Positions 16,861-26,576 of a DNA stretch of 64,000 bases are shown one piece after another. The notes below the pieces were generated by a model that ran no database searches, was not told the origin of the DNA, and was given only the letters and a program-made list of their open reading frames with translations. The stretch is from DASYKS01 sp031404815 (GTDB lineage: Bacteria > Acidobacteriota > Thermoanaerobaculia > Multivoradales > UBA5704). The stretch spans positions 5,653-69,652 of the forward strand of contig JANNIH010000081.1 in assembly GCA_031404815.1 (NCBI GenBank), in the 5' to 3' direction. The position numbers and the translations under genes are program-made. The first letter of the stretch is position 1, and each line of letters opens with the position of its first letter.

Positions 16861-18015
16861 CCCACCGACTTGCCTCGCCCGCGCGACTTGGCGCTTATCT
16901 CGACCGGCCTCGACCTCGAAGGGGGCGGACGGGCGCTCGCCGGCCGGCTGCTCGCCCGAGGAGGGGCGGATTGGGCACGGGTGCGGGGCGCGCGTTTCGA
17001 TGTCCTCTCCCTCGGTGATCCCGAGCCCGGCCTGGTCGGCCCGATCCCCGGGCGGCAACGCGGATTCGGTACACGGGAGAAGGGCGCCTTCGCGCGGCTC
17101 GCCGCGGCGGTTGCGGCGCTGCAACTGCGCCCGCGGCGGCCGGCATTGATGTTCGATCTGCTCGGACCGGCGCGGATCGAGGCGCTTCTCCCCCCCGCTC
17201 TTCGGTCGCCCTATTTGATCTGCCTCCTGGGCATTGAGGTCTGGCGCCGGCTCGAACCGGCGAGGAAGCGCGCGCTCGATGGCGCCGCGATCCGCCTCTC
17301 GATTTCGCGCTACACGCTGGCCCGGGCGCGCGAATTCCATCCCGGGCTATCCGCCGAAATCCTGCCGCTCGCGCTCGAAGAGCGCTCTCCCGCGGGGGAT
17401 GCCGACCGGGCGCTGCTCGAACGGGCGGGCGACGGTTTCGCCCTGATCGCCGGACGGATGGCCGAAAGTGAGCGCTACAAGGGCCACGACGCGCTGCTCG
17501 AAGCGCTCCCCCGGGCGCCCGAGGCCCGGCTGGTGATCGCGGGCGGCGGGGACGACCGCCCCCGGCTCGAAGCGAAGGCCCGGGCGCTAGGCCTGGCCGA
17601 TCGCGTACTGTTTTCCGGGTTCGTTTCCGAGGCGACGCTTGCGGCGCTCTATGATCGCTCGGCCCTGCTCGCGATGCCCAGCCGGGGAGAGGGATTCGGC
17701 CTGGTCTACCTGGAGGCGATGCGCGCCGGCCGGCCCTGCCTCGCGGCCCGAGGAAGCGCGGCCGACGAGGTGATCGTCGACGGCGAGACCGGCCGGCTGG
17801 TCGATCCGGAAGACCGGGAGGAGATCGCGGCCTCGCTCCGGCTGCTGCTTGGCTCCCCCGAGACCGCCCGGCGGATGGGCGAAGCGGGCAGATTACGCTG
17901 GCGGCGGGAGTTCGGCTACGCTCTGTTTCGCGACCGTCTGGCCAGCCACCTCGACCGATTGACCGGCCGGACGGACGCTCCCACCGAACCGAAGCGAGAG
18001 ATTGAAGAGCGATGA
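16852..18015 (+). CDS. GT4-type glycosyltransferase
   Basis: A 387-residue GT-B glycosyltransferase. The C-terminal nucleotide-sugar domain shows LVIAGGGDDRPRLEAKARAL, VLFSGFVSEATLAALYDRS, and the GT4 signature EGFGLVYLEAMRAGRP (E-x7-E-like). The N-terminal acceptor half is divergent (LALISTGLDLEGGGRALAG). It probably adds a sugar to the surface polymer in the cytoplasm. ATG 16852 is taken although it lies in the second copy of a 16-bp duplication; the frame itself stays open further upstream. The following methyltransferase overlaps it by ATGA. Confidence 0.88.
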   Translation: MPAPTDLPRPRDLALISTGLDLEGGGRALAGRLLARGGADWARVRGARFDVLSLGDPEPGLVGPIPGRQRGFGTREKGAFARLAAAVAALQLRPRRPALMFDLLGPARIEALLPPALRSPYLICLLGIEVWRRLEPARKRALDGAAIRLSISRYTLARAREFHPGLSAEILPLALEERSPAGDADRALLERAGDGFALIAGRMAESERYKGHDALLEALPRAPEARLVIAGGGDDRPRLEAKARALGLADRVLFSGFVSEATLAALYDRSALLAMPSRGEGFGLVYLEAMRAGRPCLAARGSAADEVIVDGETGRLVDPEDREEIAASLRLLLGSPETARRMGEAGRLRWRREFGYALFRDRLASHLDRLTGRTDAPTEPKREIEER

Positions 18016-18851
18016 CAACGGGGCGACAGATAGGTGCTTTGGAGGTCGAGGTCGGAACGGTGCCCTCGCCGCGCGACCTCGAATACCCTGAGTACCTGCA
18101 GTACGAGGACGGCTCGGCAGACCGGGCGGCGGCGGCGATTTCGGGTCCGCATGCGGAACCGTGGCAGAACGTGATCGCGGCCTATGAGCCGGGCAGCCAG
18201 CCGCAGCTCGAACAGTTGCTCGGCCATCCGCGGCTCGGTCCGCGGGTCCACGGCAGGGTGCTCGACCTCGCCGCCGGAACCTGCTGGGCGACCGCCCGGC
18301 TGTCGCGCGTGCCGGCGGTCGAAGAGGTGACGGCGGTCGATCTTTCGCCCTCTTTTCTCGCCGGAACCGGCAACCGGATGCTCGAAGTCTGCGCCGCGGA
18401 TCGGGCCAAGGTCCGCCTGCTCGCGAGCACCTTCGAGCGGGTACCCCGCCCTGACGCGACCTACGACGCGGTGTTCTTGATCGCAGCGATCCACCATGCG
18501 CTGGCACCGATCCGGGTGTTGCGGGAAGCGTTCCGGATGCTCAAACCGACCGGTACGCTGTTCGTCTTGGAATCGCCCGCCCTGCCGTGGCAGATCGAGG
18601 CACGGCGGCGCCAGGCCGTCTCGATCTCCCGCGCGACCGGGACGACGGAGATCGCCTACACGAAGAGCGAGTTGCTCTATCTGCTCCGCTGCGGCGGCTT
18701 TGCGATCGACGAGGCCGTGCCGAGCGAAGGCCTCTCCTCCCGGCCGCTCCAGCGACTGGCGCGGCGCTCTCTCCGCATCCTGGGATTGGAAGGCGGGCTG
18801 ATGAACGTCGCCTACATCTTCGCCGCTCGGCGCGATCCCGAAGCGGCTTAA
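18012..18851 (+). CDS. SAM-dependent class I methyltransferase
   Basis: A 279-residue protein with the SAM motif RVLDLAAGTCWATARLS, the acidic strand EEVTAVDLSPSFLAGT, and the later strand TYDAVFLIAAIHHALAPI followed by FRMLKPTGTLFVLESPA. The target is likely a sugar or lipid intermediate given the locus. It begins with an ATGA overlap on the preceding glycosyltransferase, so the two are coupled; the asparagine synthetase follows after 13 bp. Confidence 0.85.
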   Translation: MTTGRQIGALEVEVGTVPSPRDLEYPEYLQYEDGSADRAAAAISGPHAEPWQNVIAAYEPGSQPQLEQLLGHPRLGPRVHGRVLDLAAGTCWATARLSRVPAVEEVTAVDLSPSFLAGTGNRMLEVCAADRAKVRLLASTFERVPRPDATYDAVFLIAAIHHALAPIRVLREAFRMLKPTGTLFVLESPALPWQIEARRRQAVSISRATGTTEIAYTKSELLYLLRCGGFAIDEAVPSEGLSSRPLQRLARRSLRILGLEGGLMNVAYIFAARRDPEAA

Positions 18852-18864
18852 GGCCCGAACCTCG

Positions 18865-20685
18865 ATGTGCGGCATCCACGGTCTGTTCCGCTTCTCGTCC
18901 GAAGCTGTGCCGCTCGATCCAGAGGAGATCGCGCGGACCTCGCGCGCGCTCGCCCGGCGCGGGCCGGACGGGGAGGGAAGCTGGATCTCGCCCGATGGCC
19001 GTGTTGCCCTCGGCCACCGAAGGCTCGCGATCCTCGACCTTTCCGCGGCGGGAGCGCAGCCGATGGCCTCCGCCGACGGCTCCTGCCAAATCATTCTGAA
19101 CGGCGAGATCTACAACTTCCGGCAGCTGCGGACGGAGCTGGAACGGGAAGGGCAGACGTTCCGGTCGGAAAGCGACACCGAGGTGATTCTCGCGCTCTGG
19201 CGCCGTGAACGAGAAAGGATGCTAAGGCGCTTGCGCGGCATGTTCACGCTCGCGCTCTGGGACAACTCGACGGGGGAGTTGCTGCTCGCGCGCGACACCT
19301 TCGGGATCAAGCCGCTCTACCTCTCGACCGAAAGGGGTACTCTCCGCTTCGCGTCGCAGGTCAAAGCGCTCGAAGCGGGCGGCGGCATCTCGCGCGAGAT
19401 CGAACCGGCAGCCGTCGCGGGGTTTCTCCTTTGGGGCTCCGTCCCCGAGCCCTGGACCTTCCGCCGCGGGGTGCGGGCGCTTCCCGCGGGGACCTATCAA
19501 ATCGCCCGAGAAGGGGACCCGGGGACGCCGATTCCGTTTGCCACCTCCGTCGAACCGGCAGGCTCTTTCGCCGGTCCGGCCGAGCTGCTCGCCGACTCGG
19601 TGCGCGCCCATCTGGTCTCGGACGTGCCGGTCGCGGTGTTTCTCTCCGCCGGCCTCGATTCCGGGCTGATCGCGGCGCTTGCGGCACGGGAGGCCAGGAA
19701 AAACGGCGCGCCACCGCCGCGAGCGTTCACCATCTCGTTCGATCGCCTCTCTGGCACGCCGCTCGACGAGGCGCCGCTTGCCGCCGAGGTCGCCCGCGCG
19801 CTCGACCTGCCGCACACTACGACGAAGATCGACCGCGGCGACTTCCTCAATCTTTGGGACGATGCGCTGGCCGCGATGGACCAGCCGTCGATCGACGGAT
19901 TCAACACCTTCGTGGTCGCCCGAGCCGCGCGGGGGGCCGGGATCAAAGTCGCCCTTTCTGGCTTAGGCGGCGACGAGCTGTTCGGCAGCTACCCCTCGTT
20001 TCGCGAGGTGCCGCGGCTCGCTCTCGCCGCCCCGTTCGCGCGCTTGGCGCCGCCCGAGCTTCTCGCCGCTCTCGGCCGCCGCCGCGGCCAGCCGAAGCTC
20101 GCGGCGCTCGGCCGTACCGGATCCGGGCTGGGAGGCGCTTATGCGCTCCGGCGCGGGCTGTTCCTGGCGGAAGAGCTGGCCGAGATCCTCGGGACGCCCT
20201 CGGCGGCCGAAGCTCTCGCAGCCTACGACCAAGCGGCCGAGACGAGGAGAGCTCTCGCGGACTGGCACCCAGCCAGGTCGAACAGCTGGACCGCCGTCCA
20301 CCGCCTGGAAACCCGCCTCTACATGAAGAACCAGCTGCTGCGCGATTCGGATTGGGCGTCGATGGCACATTCGCTGGAGCTGCGCGTGCCGCTGGTCGAC
20401 CCACAGCTCGAAGCGGGGTTTGCCGCGCTTGGCTTCGAGCCGGCCAAATCGCAAGGTAAGGCGGCTCTCGTGCGGAGCGTGGCTCCCGAGCTGCCGGCCG
20501 CCCTCTTTTCCCGGCCGAAGTCGGGTTTCTACATGCCGGTGATGGAGTGGCTCGAACCCGAACGGGCGGGCAGGGCGCGCAACCATGGCGAACAATCGCG
20601 CCAGCTGGCGCTTCGGGTGCTGGCGGCGTTCGGGGTCGAGGCCGGGGGTCGAGAAGCGGTTTCAGGTACGCGATGGCGCGCTTGA
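18865..20685 (+). CDS. asnB: asparagine synthetase, glutamine-hydrolysing type
   Basis: The 606-residue protein has the class II glutamine amidotransferase domain with nucleophile Cys2 (MCGIHGLFRF) and RRGPDGEG, HRRLAILD and LNGEIYNF motifs. The synthetase domain follows with PP-loop FLSAGLDSGL and ALSGLGGDELFG. It therefore appears able to draw ammonia from glutamine. In polysaccharide loci such enzymes often amidate sugar acids rather than make free asparagine. Its 3' end overlaps the flippase gene by 13 bp. Confidence 0.92.
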   Translation: MCGIHGLFRFSSEAVPLDPEEIARTSRALARRGPDGEGSWISPDGRVALGHRRLAILDLSAAGAQPMASADGSCQIILNGEIYNFRQLRTELEREGQTFRSESDTEVILALWRRERERMLRRLRGMFTLALWDNSTGELLLARDTFGIKPLYLSTERGTLRFASQVKALEAGGGISREIEPAAVAGFLLWGSVPEPWTFRRGVRALPAGTYQIAREGDPGTPIPFATSVEPAGSFAGPAELLADSVRAHLVSDVPVAVFLSAGLDSGLIAALAAREARKNGAPPPRAFTISFDRLSGTPLDEAPLAAEVARALDLPHTTTKIDRGDFLNLWDDALAAMDQPSIDGFNTFVVARAARGAGIKVALSGLGGDELFGSYPSFREVPRLALAAPFARLAPPELLAALGRRRGQPKLAALGRTGSGLGGAYALRRGLFLAEELAEILGTPSAAEALAAYDQAAETRRALADWHPARSNSWTAVHRLETRLYMKNQLLRDSDWASMAHSLELRVPLVDPQLEAGFAALGFEPAKSQGKAALVRSVAPELPAALFSRPKSGFYMPVMEWLEPERAGRARNHGEQSRQLALRVLAAFGVEAGGREAVSGTRWRA

Positions 20686-21941
20686 GCCCGCGCGCAAAAC
20701 GCTGGATCGGCTTGCTCGGCGCCTACTTCACCGCGCAGAGTCTGACCCAGCTCGCGGGCATTCTGGCCGGCGTCCTGGTCGTTCGCCATCTGTCCGTGGA
20801 CGAGTTTGCGCTCTATACCCTGGCCTCTTCCGTGACCGCTCTGCTCGCCATCGCTTCCGACCTCGGGAGCACCTCCTCCCTGCTCCACTTCTACCGCGGC
20901 GCAGAAGCGCGCGGCGAGCGGTTCGCCGACTACGTGGGCGCGGTGCTCGACCTGCGCCGGACCGCTTTCGCCGTCGGCTCTCTCGCGCTGCTCGTCGCAG
21001 CCCCGTGGGTCGGCGCGGCGCGCGGGTTCGGCCGGCTCTAATCGCTCGCCGCGACGCTGATCGTCCTCGTCACGGTCTGGTGCCAGATCGGCTCGTCGAT
21101 CCGCCTGGTGCTGCTCCGCCTCGCCACCCGCTATGGCGCGGCCTACCGCGCGGAGCTCGGCGGCGGCCTCTTCCGTCTGGGCGTGATCGCGCTCCTGATC
21201 GCCCTCTCCCGCCTCTCCTCGCTCGCCGCTCTAGCGGCCGGTTCGCTCGCGGCGATCCTGGCGCTCGCGCTCGCCGATTCGCCGGCCGCTCATCCAGAGC
21301 GCGGCGAGCGCGCGGCGGCACGGCGGTCGGTCGGCCGCTACCTCCTGCCCACCCTGCCGAGCGCCCTCTACTTCGCGGTCCAAGGACCTCTGACGATCTG
21401 GCTCGCCGCGACGTTCGGCAATACTCGGAGCATCGCGGAGGTAGGCGCGCTCGGTCGGTTCGGTCTGGTCGTCGGCCTGCTCACCGGACTGTCGGGGGCG
21501 GTTCTCGTGCCCCGTCTCGCTGGCATCGCCGAACTGCGTTCGTTCGCCTTGGCCTTCCTGCGCTACGGCGCGCTGCTCATCGCTCTCGCGGCGGCGATCT
21601 TCATTTCGGCCGCGCTCGCGCCGAACGTCTTCCTCGCGATCCTCGGTCCCCACTATCGGGGGCTCCAGCACGAACTGCTGCTCTTGATCACGGGCTCTTG
21701 CTTGAGCATGCTCGGTTCCTACGTGGCAACCGTCAACCTCTCCCGCGGGTGGACCCGCCTGCAGGCCGTAGCGCTCGCCGGCGAAGTCGCCGTGCAGGCC
21801 GCATTGATCGCGACTTTGCCGCTCGCGACGACGGCCGGCGTGCTTTGGTTTCAAGTCGGCGGCGCCACCGCGGGTCTCACGTTTCAGCTCGCGGTCTTCG
21901 CACTGGGATTTCGGAGGCCCGCGTGGGTGACGTGGAGCTAA
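20673..21941 (+). pseudogene. polysaccharide flippase (Wzx/MATE-like) interrupted by an in-frame stop
   Basis: The 5' part (MARLSPRAKRWIGLLGAYFT...) encodes the first three or so helices of an oligosaccharide flippase, including LAGILAGVLVVRHLSVDEFA, a typical Wzx N-terminal pattern. It ends at a TAA (21039-21041). The same reading frame continues immediately after the stop without shift (SLAATLIVLVTVWCQIGSS...) for another 300 codons of strongly hydrophobic, flippase-like sequence to the stop at 21941. The total, 422 codons, is normal for the family. One base change would restore the frame. It is a recent nonsense mutation, a sequencing error, or read-through. An internal ATG exists at 21108 but would lack the first helices. 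Confidence 0.8.
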
Positions 21942-21982
21942 CTCCGGGCCACGACCCTCTACGCGCTCTTGGATTCGGTACG

Positions 21983-22540
21983 ATGGCTCCGATGAACGAG
22001 CTACCGAAGCGGCTCAACCTCGGAAGCGGGCGGCGCAAGCGCGCCGATGCCTGGAACGTCGATCGCGTCGCGGCCGTCGAGCCCGACCTGGTTTGGGACC
22101 TCGAACGCACCCCCTATCCGCTGCCAGCCGGCCATTTCGAACGGATCTACGCGTTCGACGTCGTCGAGCACCTCGGCGACCTGGTCGCCTTTGTCGAGGA
22201 GACGCACCGGCTGCTCGCGCCGGGTGGCGTTCTCGAGATCACCACGCCGCACTACTCCTGCGCCAACTCATACACCGATCCGACCCACCTCCACCACCTG
22301 GGCTGTTTCTCGTTCGACTACTTCACCGACCGCTCGGGCTGGAACTTCTACTCCGAAGTCCGCTTCGAGATCGCGCGTCGCCTGCTGGTCTTTCCGCCGG
22401 GCCGCCTGACCGGCCGATTCGCGCGCTGGGCGAACCGGCACCCGGAGACCTACGAGCGCCGCTGGGCCTGGATCGTCCCCGCCTGGTTCCTACACTTCGA
22501 GCTGGTCAAGGTGGCGGTCGTATCCACGGGCCCTGCATGA
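21983..22540 (+). CDS. short SAM-dependent methyltransferase
   Basis: A 185-residue methyltransferase-fold protein: KRLNLGSGRRKRADAWNVD is the SAM motif variant, then FERIYAFDVVEHLGDLVAFV and LLAPGGVLEITTPHYSC. Proteins of this kind are common in O-antigen and capsule loci. ATG 21983 and ATG 21992 are both in frame; the second begins MNELPKRLNLGSG and may be the true start. The next glycosyltransferase starts 8 bp after the stop. Confidence 0.82.
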   Translation: MAPMNELPKRLNLGSGRRKRADAWNVDRVAAVEPDLVWDLERTPYPLPAGHFERIYAFDVVEHLGDLVAFVEETHRLLAPGGVLEITTPHYSCANSYTDPTHLHHLGCFSFDYFTDRSGWNFYSEVRFEIARRLLVFPPGRLTGRFARWANRHPETYERRWAWIVPAWFLHFELVKVAVVSTGPA

Positions 22541-22547
22541 CACCCTC

Positions 22548-23639
22548 ATGAGGAAGATCCGCTGCATCAGCCCGACCTATTTCGCGGCGGAATCGGTCCT
22601 CGGAGGTGGCGAACGCTTCGCCGAAGAGCTGAGCCGAGCGCTCGCGCAGAGCGGTGCTGCCGAAGTCCGGTTCGTCAGCTTCGGCAGCCGTGCTCTGCGC
22701 GAGCGACCCGAGCCCGCTCTCGAGCGTTCGATCCTGCGCAGCTGGACTCGCGACCCGATGACTCCGTTCTCCCCTCACTTGTTTCGCGAGCTTGTCGGCG
22801 CCGACGTGATCCACTGCTTTCAGCGCAACGTGCTGCCCACCTTCCTCGCCGCCTGGTGGGGGCATCGCCACAAGGTTCCCGTCTTCGTCACGGATCTCGG
22901 CGGCGGCGGTTGGACGCCCGGCTATCAGATCGACGTCGCCCGCTGGGTCGCGGCGGAGCTGCCGATCTCGGCGTACGCCGCTGCGGACCTCGCACGGTTG
23001 GGGCGCCGCTTCGAGGTGATTTACGGTGGAGTCGACCTCAGTCGCTACCCTCCCAGGCCGCAAGAAGAGCACAACGGGTCGGTCGTCTTCCTCGGCCGGA
23101 TCTTGCCCCACAAGGGAATACACCTGCTGATCGAAGCCCTACCCCCGGAGGTGCCGCTACACGTTGTGGGCAGCAGTTCCGACAACGCCTATCTCGATCG
23201 CCTGCGCACTTCGGCCGTAGACAAATCGGTGCACTTTCATGGTGCGCTGAACGACGATCAGGTGATCGCCCTGCTTCAGCGCGCGATGGCGCTCGTCCAT
23301 CCGACCCCCGTCGATGCGGACGGGTCCGCCGGTGTCCGGGAGCTGTTCGGCCTCGCGCTGGTTGAGGCGATGGCCTGTGGCGCCCCGGTCATCGCAAGCC
23401 GCGCGGCGTCGCTTCCAGAGATCGTCGTCGATGGTGAAACCGGAATTCTGTTTTCGGCGAACGACCCGCTCTCGCTCGCAGCGGCGATATCGCGCTTGTC
23501 CGCCGATCCGAAGCTCTGGCACACGTTGTCTGCGGCGGCACGCCAACGGGTCGAGGCGAATTTTACCTGGCGCGCCGTAGCGGAGCGTTGCCTCGTCGCA
23601 TACCGGAATGCCGGCGGGGATCGCGAGGACCACCTCTGA
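22548..23639 (+). CDS. GT4 glycosyltransferase
   Basis: A 363-residue GT-B enzyme. N-terminal half shows GGGERFAEELSRALAQSG and ADVIHCFQRN. The donor half has VVFLGRILPHKGIHLLIEAL, the signature ELFGLALVEAMACGAPVIAS, and GETGILFSANDPLSLAAAI. All residues of the GT4 donor pocket motif are in place. Acceptor and sugar are unknown. It heads the long coupled run of genes that extends to 41.1 kb. Confidence 0.92.
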   Translation: MRKIRCISPTYFAAESVLGGGERFAEELSRALAQSGAAEVRFVSFGSRALRERPEPALERSILRSWTRDPMTPFSPHLFRELVGADVIHCFQRNVLPTFLAAWWGHRHKVPVFVTDLGGGGWTPGYQIDVARWVAAELPISAYAAADLARLGRRFEVIYGGVDLSRYPPRPQEEHNGSVVFLGRILPHKGIHLLIEALPPEVPLHVVGSSSDNAYLDRLRTSAVDKSVHFHGALNDDQVIALLQRAMALVHPTPVDADGSAGVRELFGLALVEAMACGAPVIASRAASLPEIVVDGETGILFSANDPLSLAAAISRLSADPKLWHTLSAAARQRVEANFTWRAVAERCLVAYRNAGGDREDHL

Positions 23640-24721
23640 TGCGCGTCCTGATCGTAAGCTTCGCCCCCCTTTCGGCGCATCTGGGCGCCGCACAGATCGT
23701 GCTCCGATCCGCCGAATCGCTGTGCGCGCGAGGCCATGATGCAATCGCCTGGGCGCCACCAAGCCCCATACCTCCGGTCGCATGGTGGCGGCACCCGGAA
23801 TGGCGGCGGCGCGAGCTCGAACGATTCCTCGATCGCGAAAGACCCTTCGATCTCCTGGACCTGCCTCCGGTGGCCCTCGACCGCAGGCTCGCCCGCCGGG
23901 CGCGGACGGTGGTCAGAAGCGTCCAGCCGGATTGGCTCTACTTTTGCGCCGAATGGACCGACCGGGCAAAATTTTGGGGCAATCCTCTGCGGATCGGCGC
24001 GAACCTCGCCTACGACCTGGCGCAGCAGAAAGCGGTCCGCGACGGACATCGCCTCGCCGGGCGCATTCTTTGTCTGGGCAGCCTCGAGCGCGATCGGCTC
24101 GCTGGTCGCGCCGGAATCGAGACCGAGCCCTTCTTCTACGTCATGGCACCCTCGGCCGAGGAGCAACGCGACCTCGCGGCGATTCGCGCCGCGCGCTCCC
24201 TCGGCCATCCCGATGCCGTCCGCTTTCTCTGGATCGGCCGCTGGGCGGCGCACAAGGGGACCTCTCGGTTGGTCGCGTTCCTCGACCACCGGCTGCGCGA
24301 GAGCCCGGGCGATTCCTGCACGATCGCCGGCTGCGGTCCGGCGGCCGAGCGTGCCCTGCCCCGAGACCTGCTCGATTGCGGAAGAATCCGCATCGTGCCG
24401 TCGTTTTCGCGCGCCGAGTTGGGCGAGTTGCTCGCCGGCCACGATGCGGGTCTGTTCACCAGCGTGGCCGAAGGGTGGGGTGTCACGCTGAACGAAATGC
24501 TCGAATCTGGAATGCCCGTTTACGCCACCCGCGCGGGCGGCGTGGTCGATCTTCTGCCTTGCTTCCCGCGCGCGTTGCGGCCCTTTCCGCCACCGCCGGG
24601 GCCGCTCGACCTCGACGCACTCGACGATCCGCTGGCGACCGGTTATTACGACCGGTTTACTTGGGATCACATCGCCCTCGCCTACGAGCGCGACATTCTC
24701 AAAGAGGGGGAGGCCCAGTGA
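23639..24721 (+). CDS. GT4-like glycosyltransferase
   Basis: A 360-residue protein beginning MRVLIVSFAPLSAHLGAAQI at an ATG that shares one base with the previous stop (TGATG). The donor domain contains LWIGRWAAHKGTSRLVAFLD, and a divergent signature region DAGLFTSVAEGWGVTLNEML followed by ESGMPVYATRAGG. It retains the E-x7-E spacing (EGWGVTLNE). The middle region with VQPDWLYFCAEWTDRAKFW is unusual. A glycosyltransferase is likely, the sugar unknown. Confidence 0.8.
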   Translation: MRVLIVSFAPLSAHLGAAQIVLRSAESLCARGHDAIAWAPPSPIPPVAWWRHPEWRRRELERFLDRERPFDLLDLPPVALDRRLARRARTVVRSVQPDWLYFCAEWTDRAKFWGNPLRIGANLAYDLAQQKAVRDGHRLAGRILCLGSLERDRLAGRAGIETEPFFYVMAPSAEEQRDLAAIRAARSLGHPDAVRFLWIGRWAAHKGTSRLVAFLDHRLRESPGDSCTIAGCGPAAERALPRDLLDCGRIRIVPSFSRAELGELLAGHDAGLFTSVAEGWGVTLNEMLESGMPVYATRAGGVVDLLPCFPRALRPFPPPPGPLDLDALDDPLATGYYDRFTWDHIALAYERDILKEGEAQ

Positions 24722-25452
24722 CCCCCGTCGATCCACCGAACGCCCGGGAGGCTTATGAGGCCTGGCATAGCACCCTGTCTCCGGTCGATGCGGAGGTACC
24801 GCCCTGGATCCGGATGGTCCGCGAGGCCCTCGATCCGGTCCGGGACCTTGATGGGCGCAGGGTGTTGGAGATCGGCTGCGGGCGCGGCGACTTTGCGCGC
24901 TGGCTGGGGGAGCGGCAGCCGCCCCTCAAGCAGCTGGTCGCGACGGATTTCGCGGTGAGCGCCGTCGCGGTCGCCCGGCGGGTCGCGCGGGAAAAGAATC
25001 TCGAAACGATCTCCTGGCAGGTCGCGGACATCGGCGCGCTCGACTTCCCCGACGCCACATTCGACACCGTCTTCTCGCTCGAAACGATCGAGCACACCCC
25101 CTCGCCGGCGCGGGCGGTGGCTGAGCTGGCCCGCGTGCTCGCCCCAGGCGGGCGGCTCTTTCTGAGCACCCCGAACTACCTGAACGCCGCGGGGCTCTAT
25201 CGGATTTACCTGCGCCTCCGCGGCAGGCGGTTTCAGGAAGCGGGCCAGCCGATCAATCAGCCGATGCTACTGCCCCGCACCCGCGCGCTCGTCCGCCGGG
25301 CTGGTCTGCGGGTGCTCAAAGTTGACGCCGTCGGCCATCCCCTCCCCTGGCCCGGCGGCGCCTTCGAGTTGGGATGGATGGAGCGCCTGCGCCCCTGGAG
25401 CCGTTGGTTCGGAGTCCAGTCGATCGTGATCGCGGAGAAGAGCGGCCGATGA
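24718..25452 (+). CDS. SAM-dependent methyltransferase (methyltransferase 11 type)
   Basis: A 244-residue class I methyltransferase: RVLEIGCGRGDFARWLGE is the SAM motif, LVATDFAVSAVAVARRVA the acidic strand, and FDTVFSLETIEHTPSPARAV plus LARVLAPGGRLFLSTPNY complete the fold. I place the start at GTG 24718, which overlaps the previous stop as GTGA, the pattern seen at most junctions here. Probably modifies a sugar of the surface polymer. Confidence 0.87.
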   Translation: MTPVDPPNAREAYEAWHSTLSPVDAEVPPWIRMVREALDPVRDLDGRRVLEIGCGRGDFARWLGERQPPLKQLVATDFAVSAVAVARRVAREKNLETISWQVADIGALDFPDATFDTVFSLETIEHTPSPARAVAELARVLAPGGRLFLSTPNYLNAAGLYRIYLRLRGRRFQEAGQPINQPMLLPRTRALVRRAGLRVLKVDAVGHPLPWPGGAFELGWMERLRPWSRWFGVQSIVIAEKSGR

Positions 25453-26576
25453 GGATAGTCTTCGTCCTCCACGCGCCGCGCGACTCGCGGACGGCAGTCT
25501 TTGCCCATGCGGCCGAACGTGGCGCGTTCCTTGCGTCGCGAGGGCACCAGGTGGAGATCTGGACCCATGACGACGAGCCCGGCCTTTCGCGGATCGAGCC
25601 GCGCTGGTGGCCGTTCGCGTTTCCGGTGCGGATCGCGCGGCGGCTTGCCACGGCCCCTCCTGATCTCGCGATCTTCCACTCGTATTCTGGATGGGCTTTC
25701 CATCTGCTCCGGCGGTTCCGATCGCGGCTCCGCCGGACCCGTTCGATCGTTCAATTTCACGGCATCGAAACCCTGCACTATCGAGCGATGCGCGCCGAAG
25801 AGAAACGCCGAGGCCGCGATTTTCCTCTCAAGCACCGCCTGCTCCAGACCATCGTGCTGCCGGTTCTGCTCCGGCTCTCGTGCCGCGGGGCCGTGCGCGT
25901 GTTCTGCTTGAACCGGGCCGAGCGGGAGTTCCTCTCCGGGCGCGGCTGGGCGAAGCGTGAGCGGATCGAGATCGTTCCGAACGCCGCCCCCGAGGCGCTC
26001 CTCGCCCTCCGGCCTCGCGAAGCGCGATCCGCGCAGCGGCTTCTCTTCCTGGGTCAATGGCTGGAAGGCAAGGGCATCCGCGATCTGGTTTCGGCTTTCG
26101 TGGCACTGGCGGCGGAGCGGCCGGACTTGACGCTCGCCTGCGTCGGCACGCGAGCTTCGGCCGAGACGGTTCGCACCCAATTTCCCGCTGAGCTTCGCGC
26201 CCGAGTGGTCGTCGTTCCGGACGCCGATCGCGCCGAGATCGCGGCCGCTTTCGAGGAAGCCGACCTGTTCGTCTTCCCCAGCCTCTCCGAAGGGTCGAGC
26301 CTCGCGCTGCTCGAAGCGATGGCCGCGGGGTTGCCGGTCGTGGCCACTCCGGTGGGTTCGGCGCCCGATCTTCTGCGCGACGGGGAGAGCGCACTGCTCG
26401 TCCCGGTCGAGTCTCCGGATTCGATCGCCGCCGCGATCCGCCGCCTGCTCGACGACCCTGCCCTCCGCGCCCGGATCGGCGCCGAAGGCCGCGAGGTCGC
26501 CCTAGGCTACGCGTGGTCCCGGCTCGGTCCGGAATATGGCCGGCTGATCGAAGAGATCGGCGGGGAGCCGCGTTGA
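25449..26576 (+). CDS. GT4 glycosyltransferase
   Basis: A 375-residue GT-B enzyme starting MRIVFVLHAPRDSRTAVFAH with an ATGA overlap on the preceding gene. The donor half contains RLLFLGQWLEGKGIRDLVSA and the GT4 signature EGSSLALLEAMAAGLPVVAT, followed by LRDGESALLVPVESPDSIAA. The middle segment FPLKHRLLQTIVLPVLLRLS has hydrophobic helices that may lie on the membrane, as is usual for enzymes using lipid-linked acceptors. Confidence 0.91.
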   Translation: MRIVFVLHAPRDSRTAVFAHAAERGAFLASRGHQVEIWTHDDEPGLSRIEPRWWPFAFPVRIARRLATAPPDLAIFHSYSGWAFHLLRRFRSRLRRTRSIVQFHGIETLHYRAMRAEEKRRGRDFPLKHRLLQTIVLPVLLRLSCRGAVRVFCLNRAEREFLSGRGWAKRERIEIVPNAAPEALLALRPREARSAQRLLFLGQWLEGKGIRDLVSAFVALAAERPDLTLACVGTRASAETVRTQFPAELRARVVVVPDADRAEIAAAFEEADLFVFPSLSEGSSLALLEAMAAGLPVVATPVGSAPDLLRDGESALLVPVESPDSIAAAIRRLLDDPALRARIGAEGREVALGYAWSRLGPEYGRLIEEIGGEPR

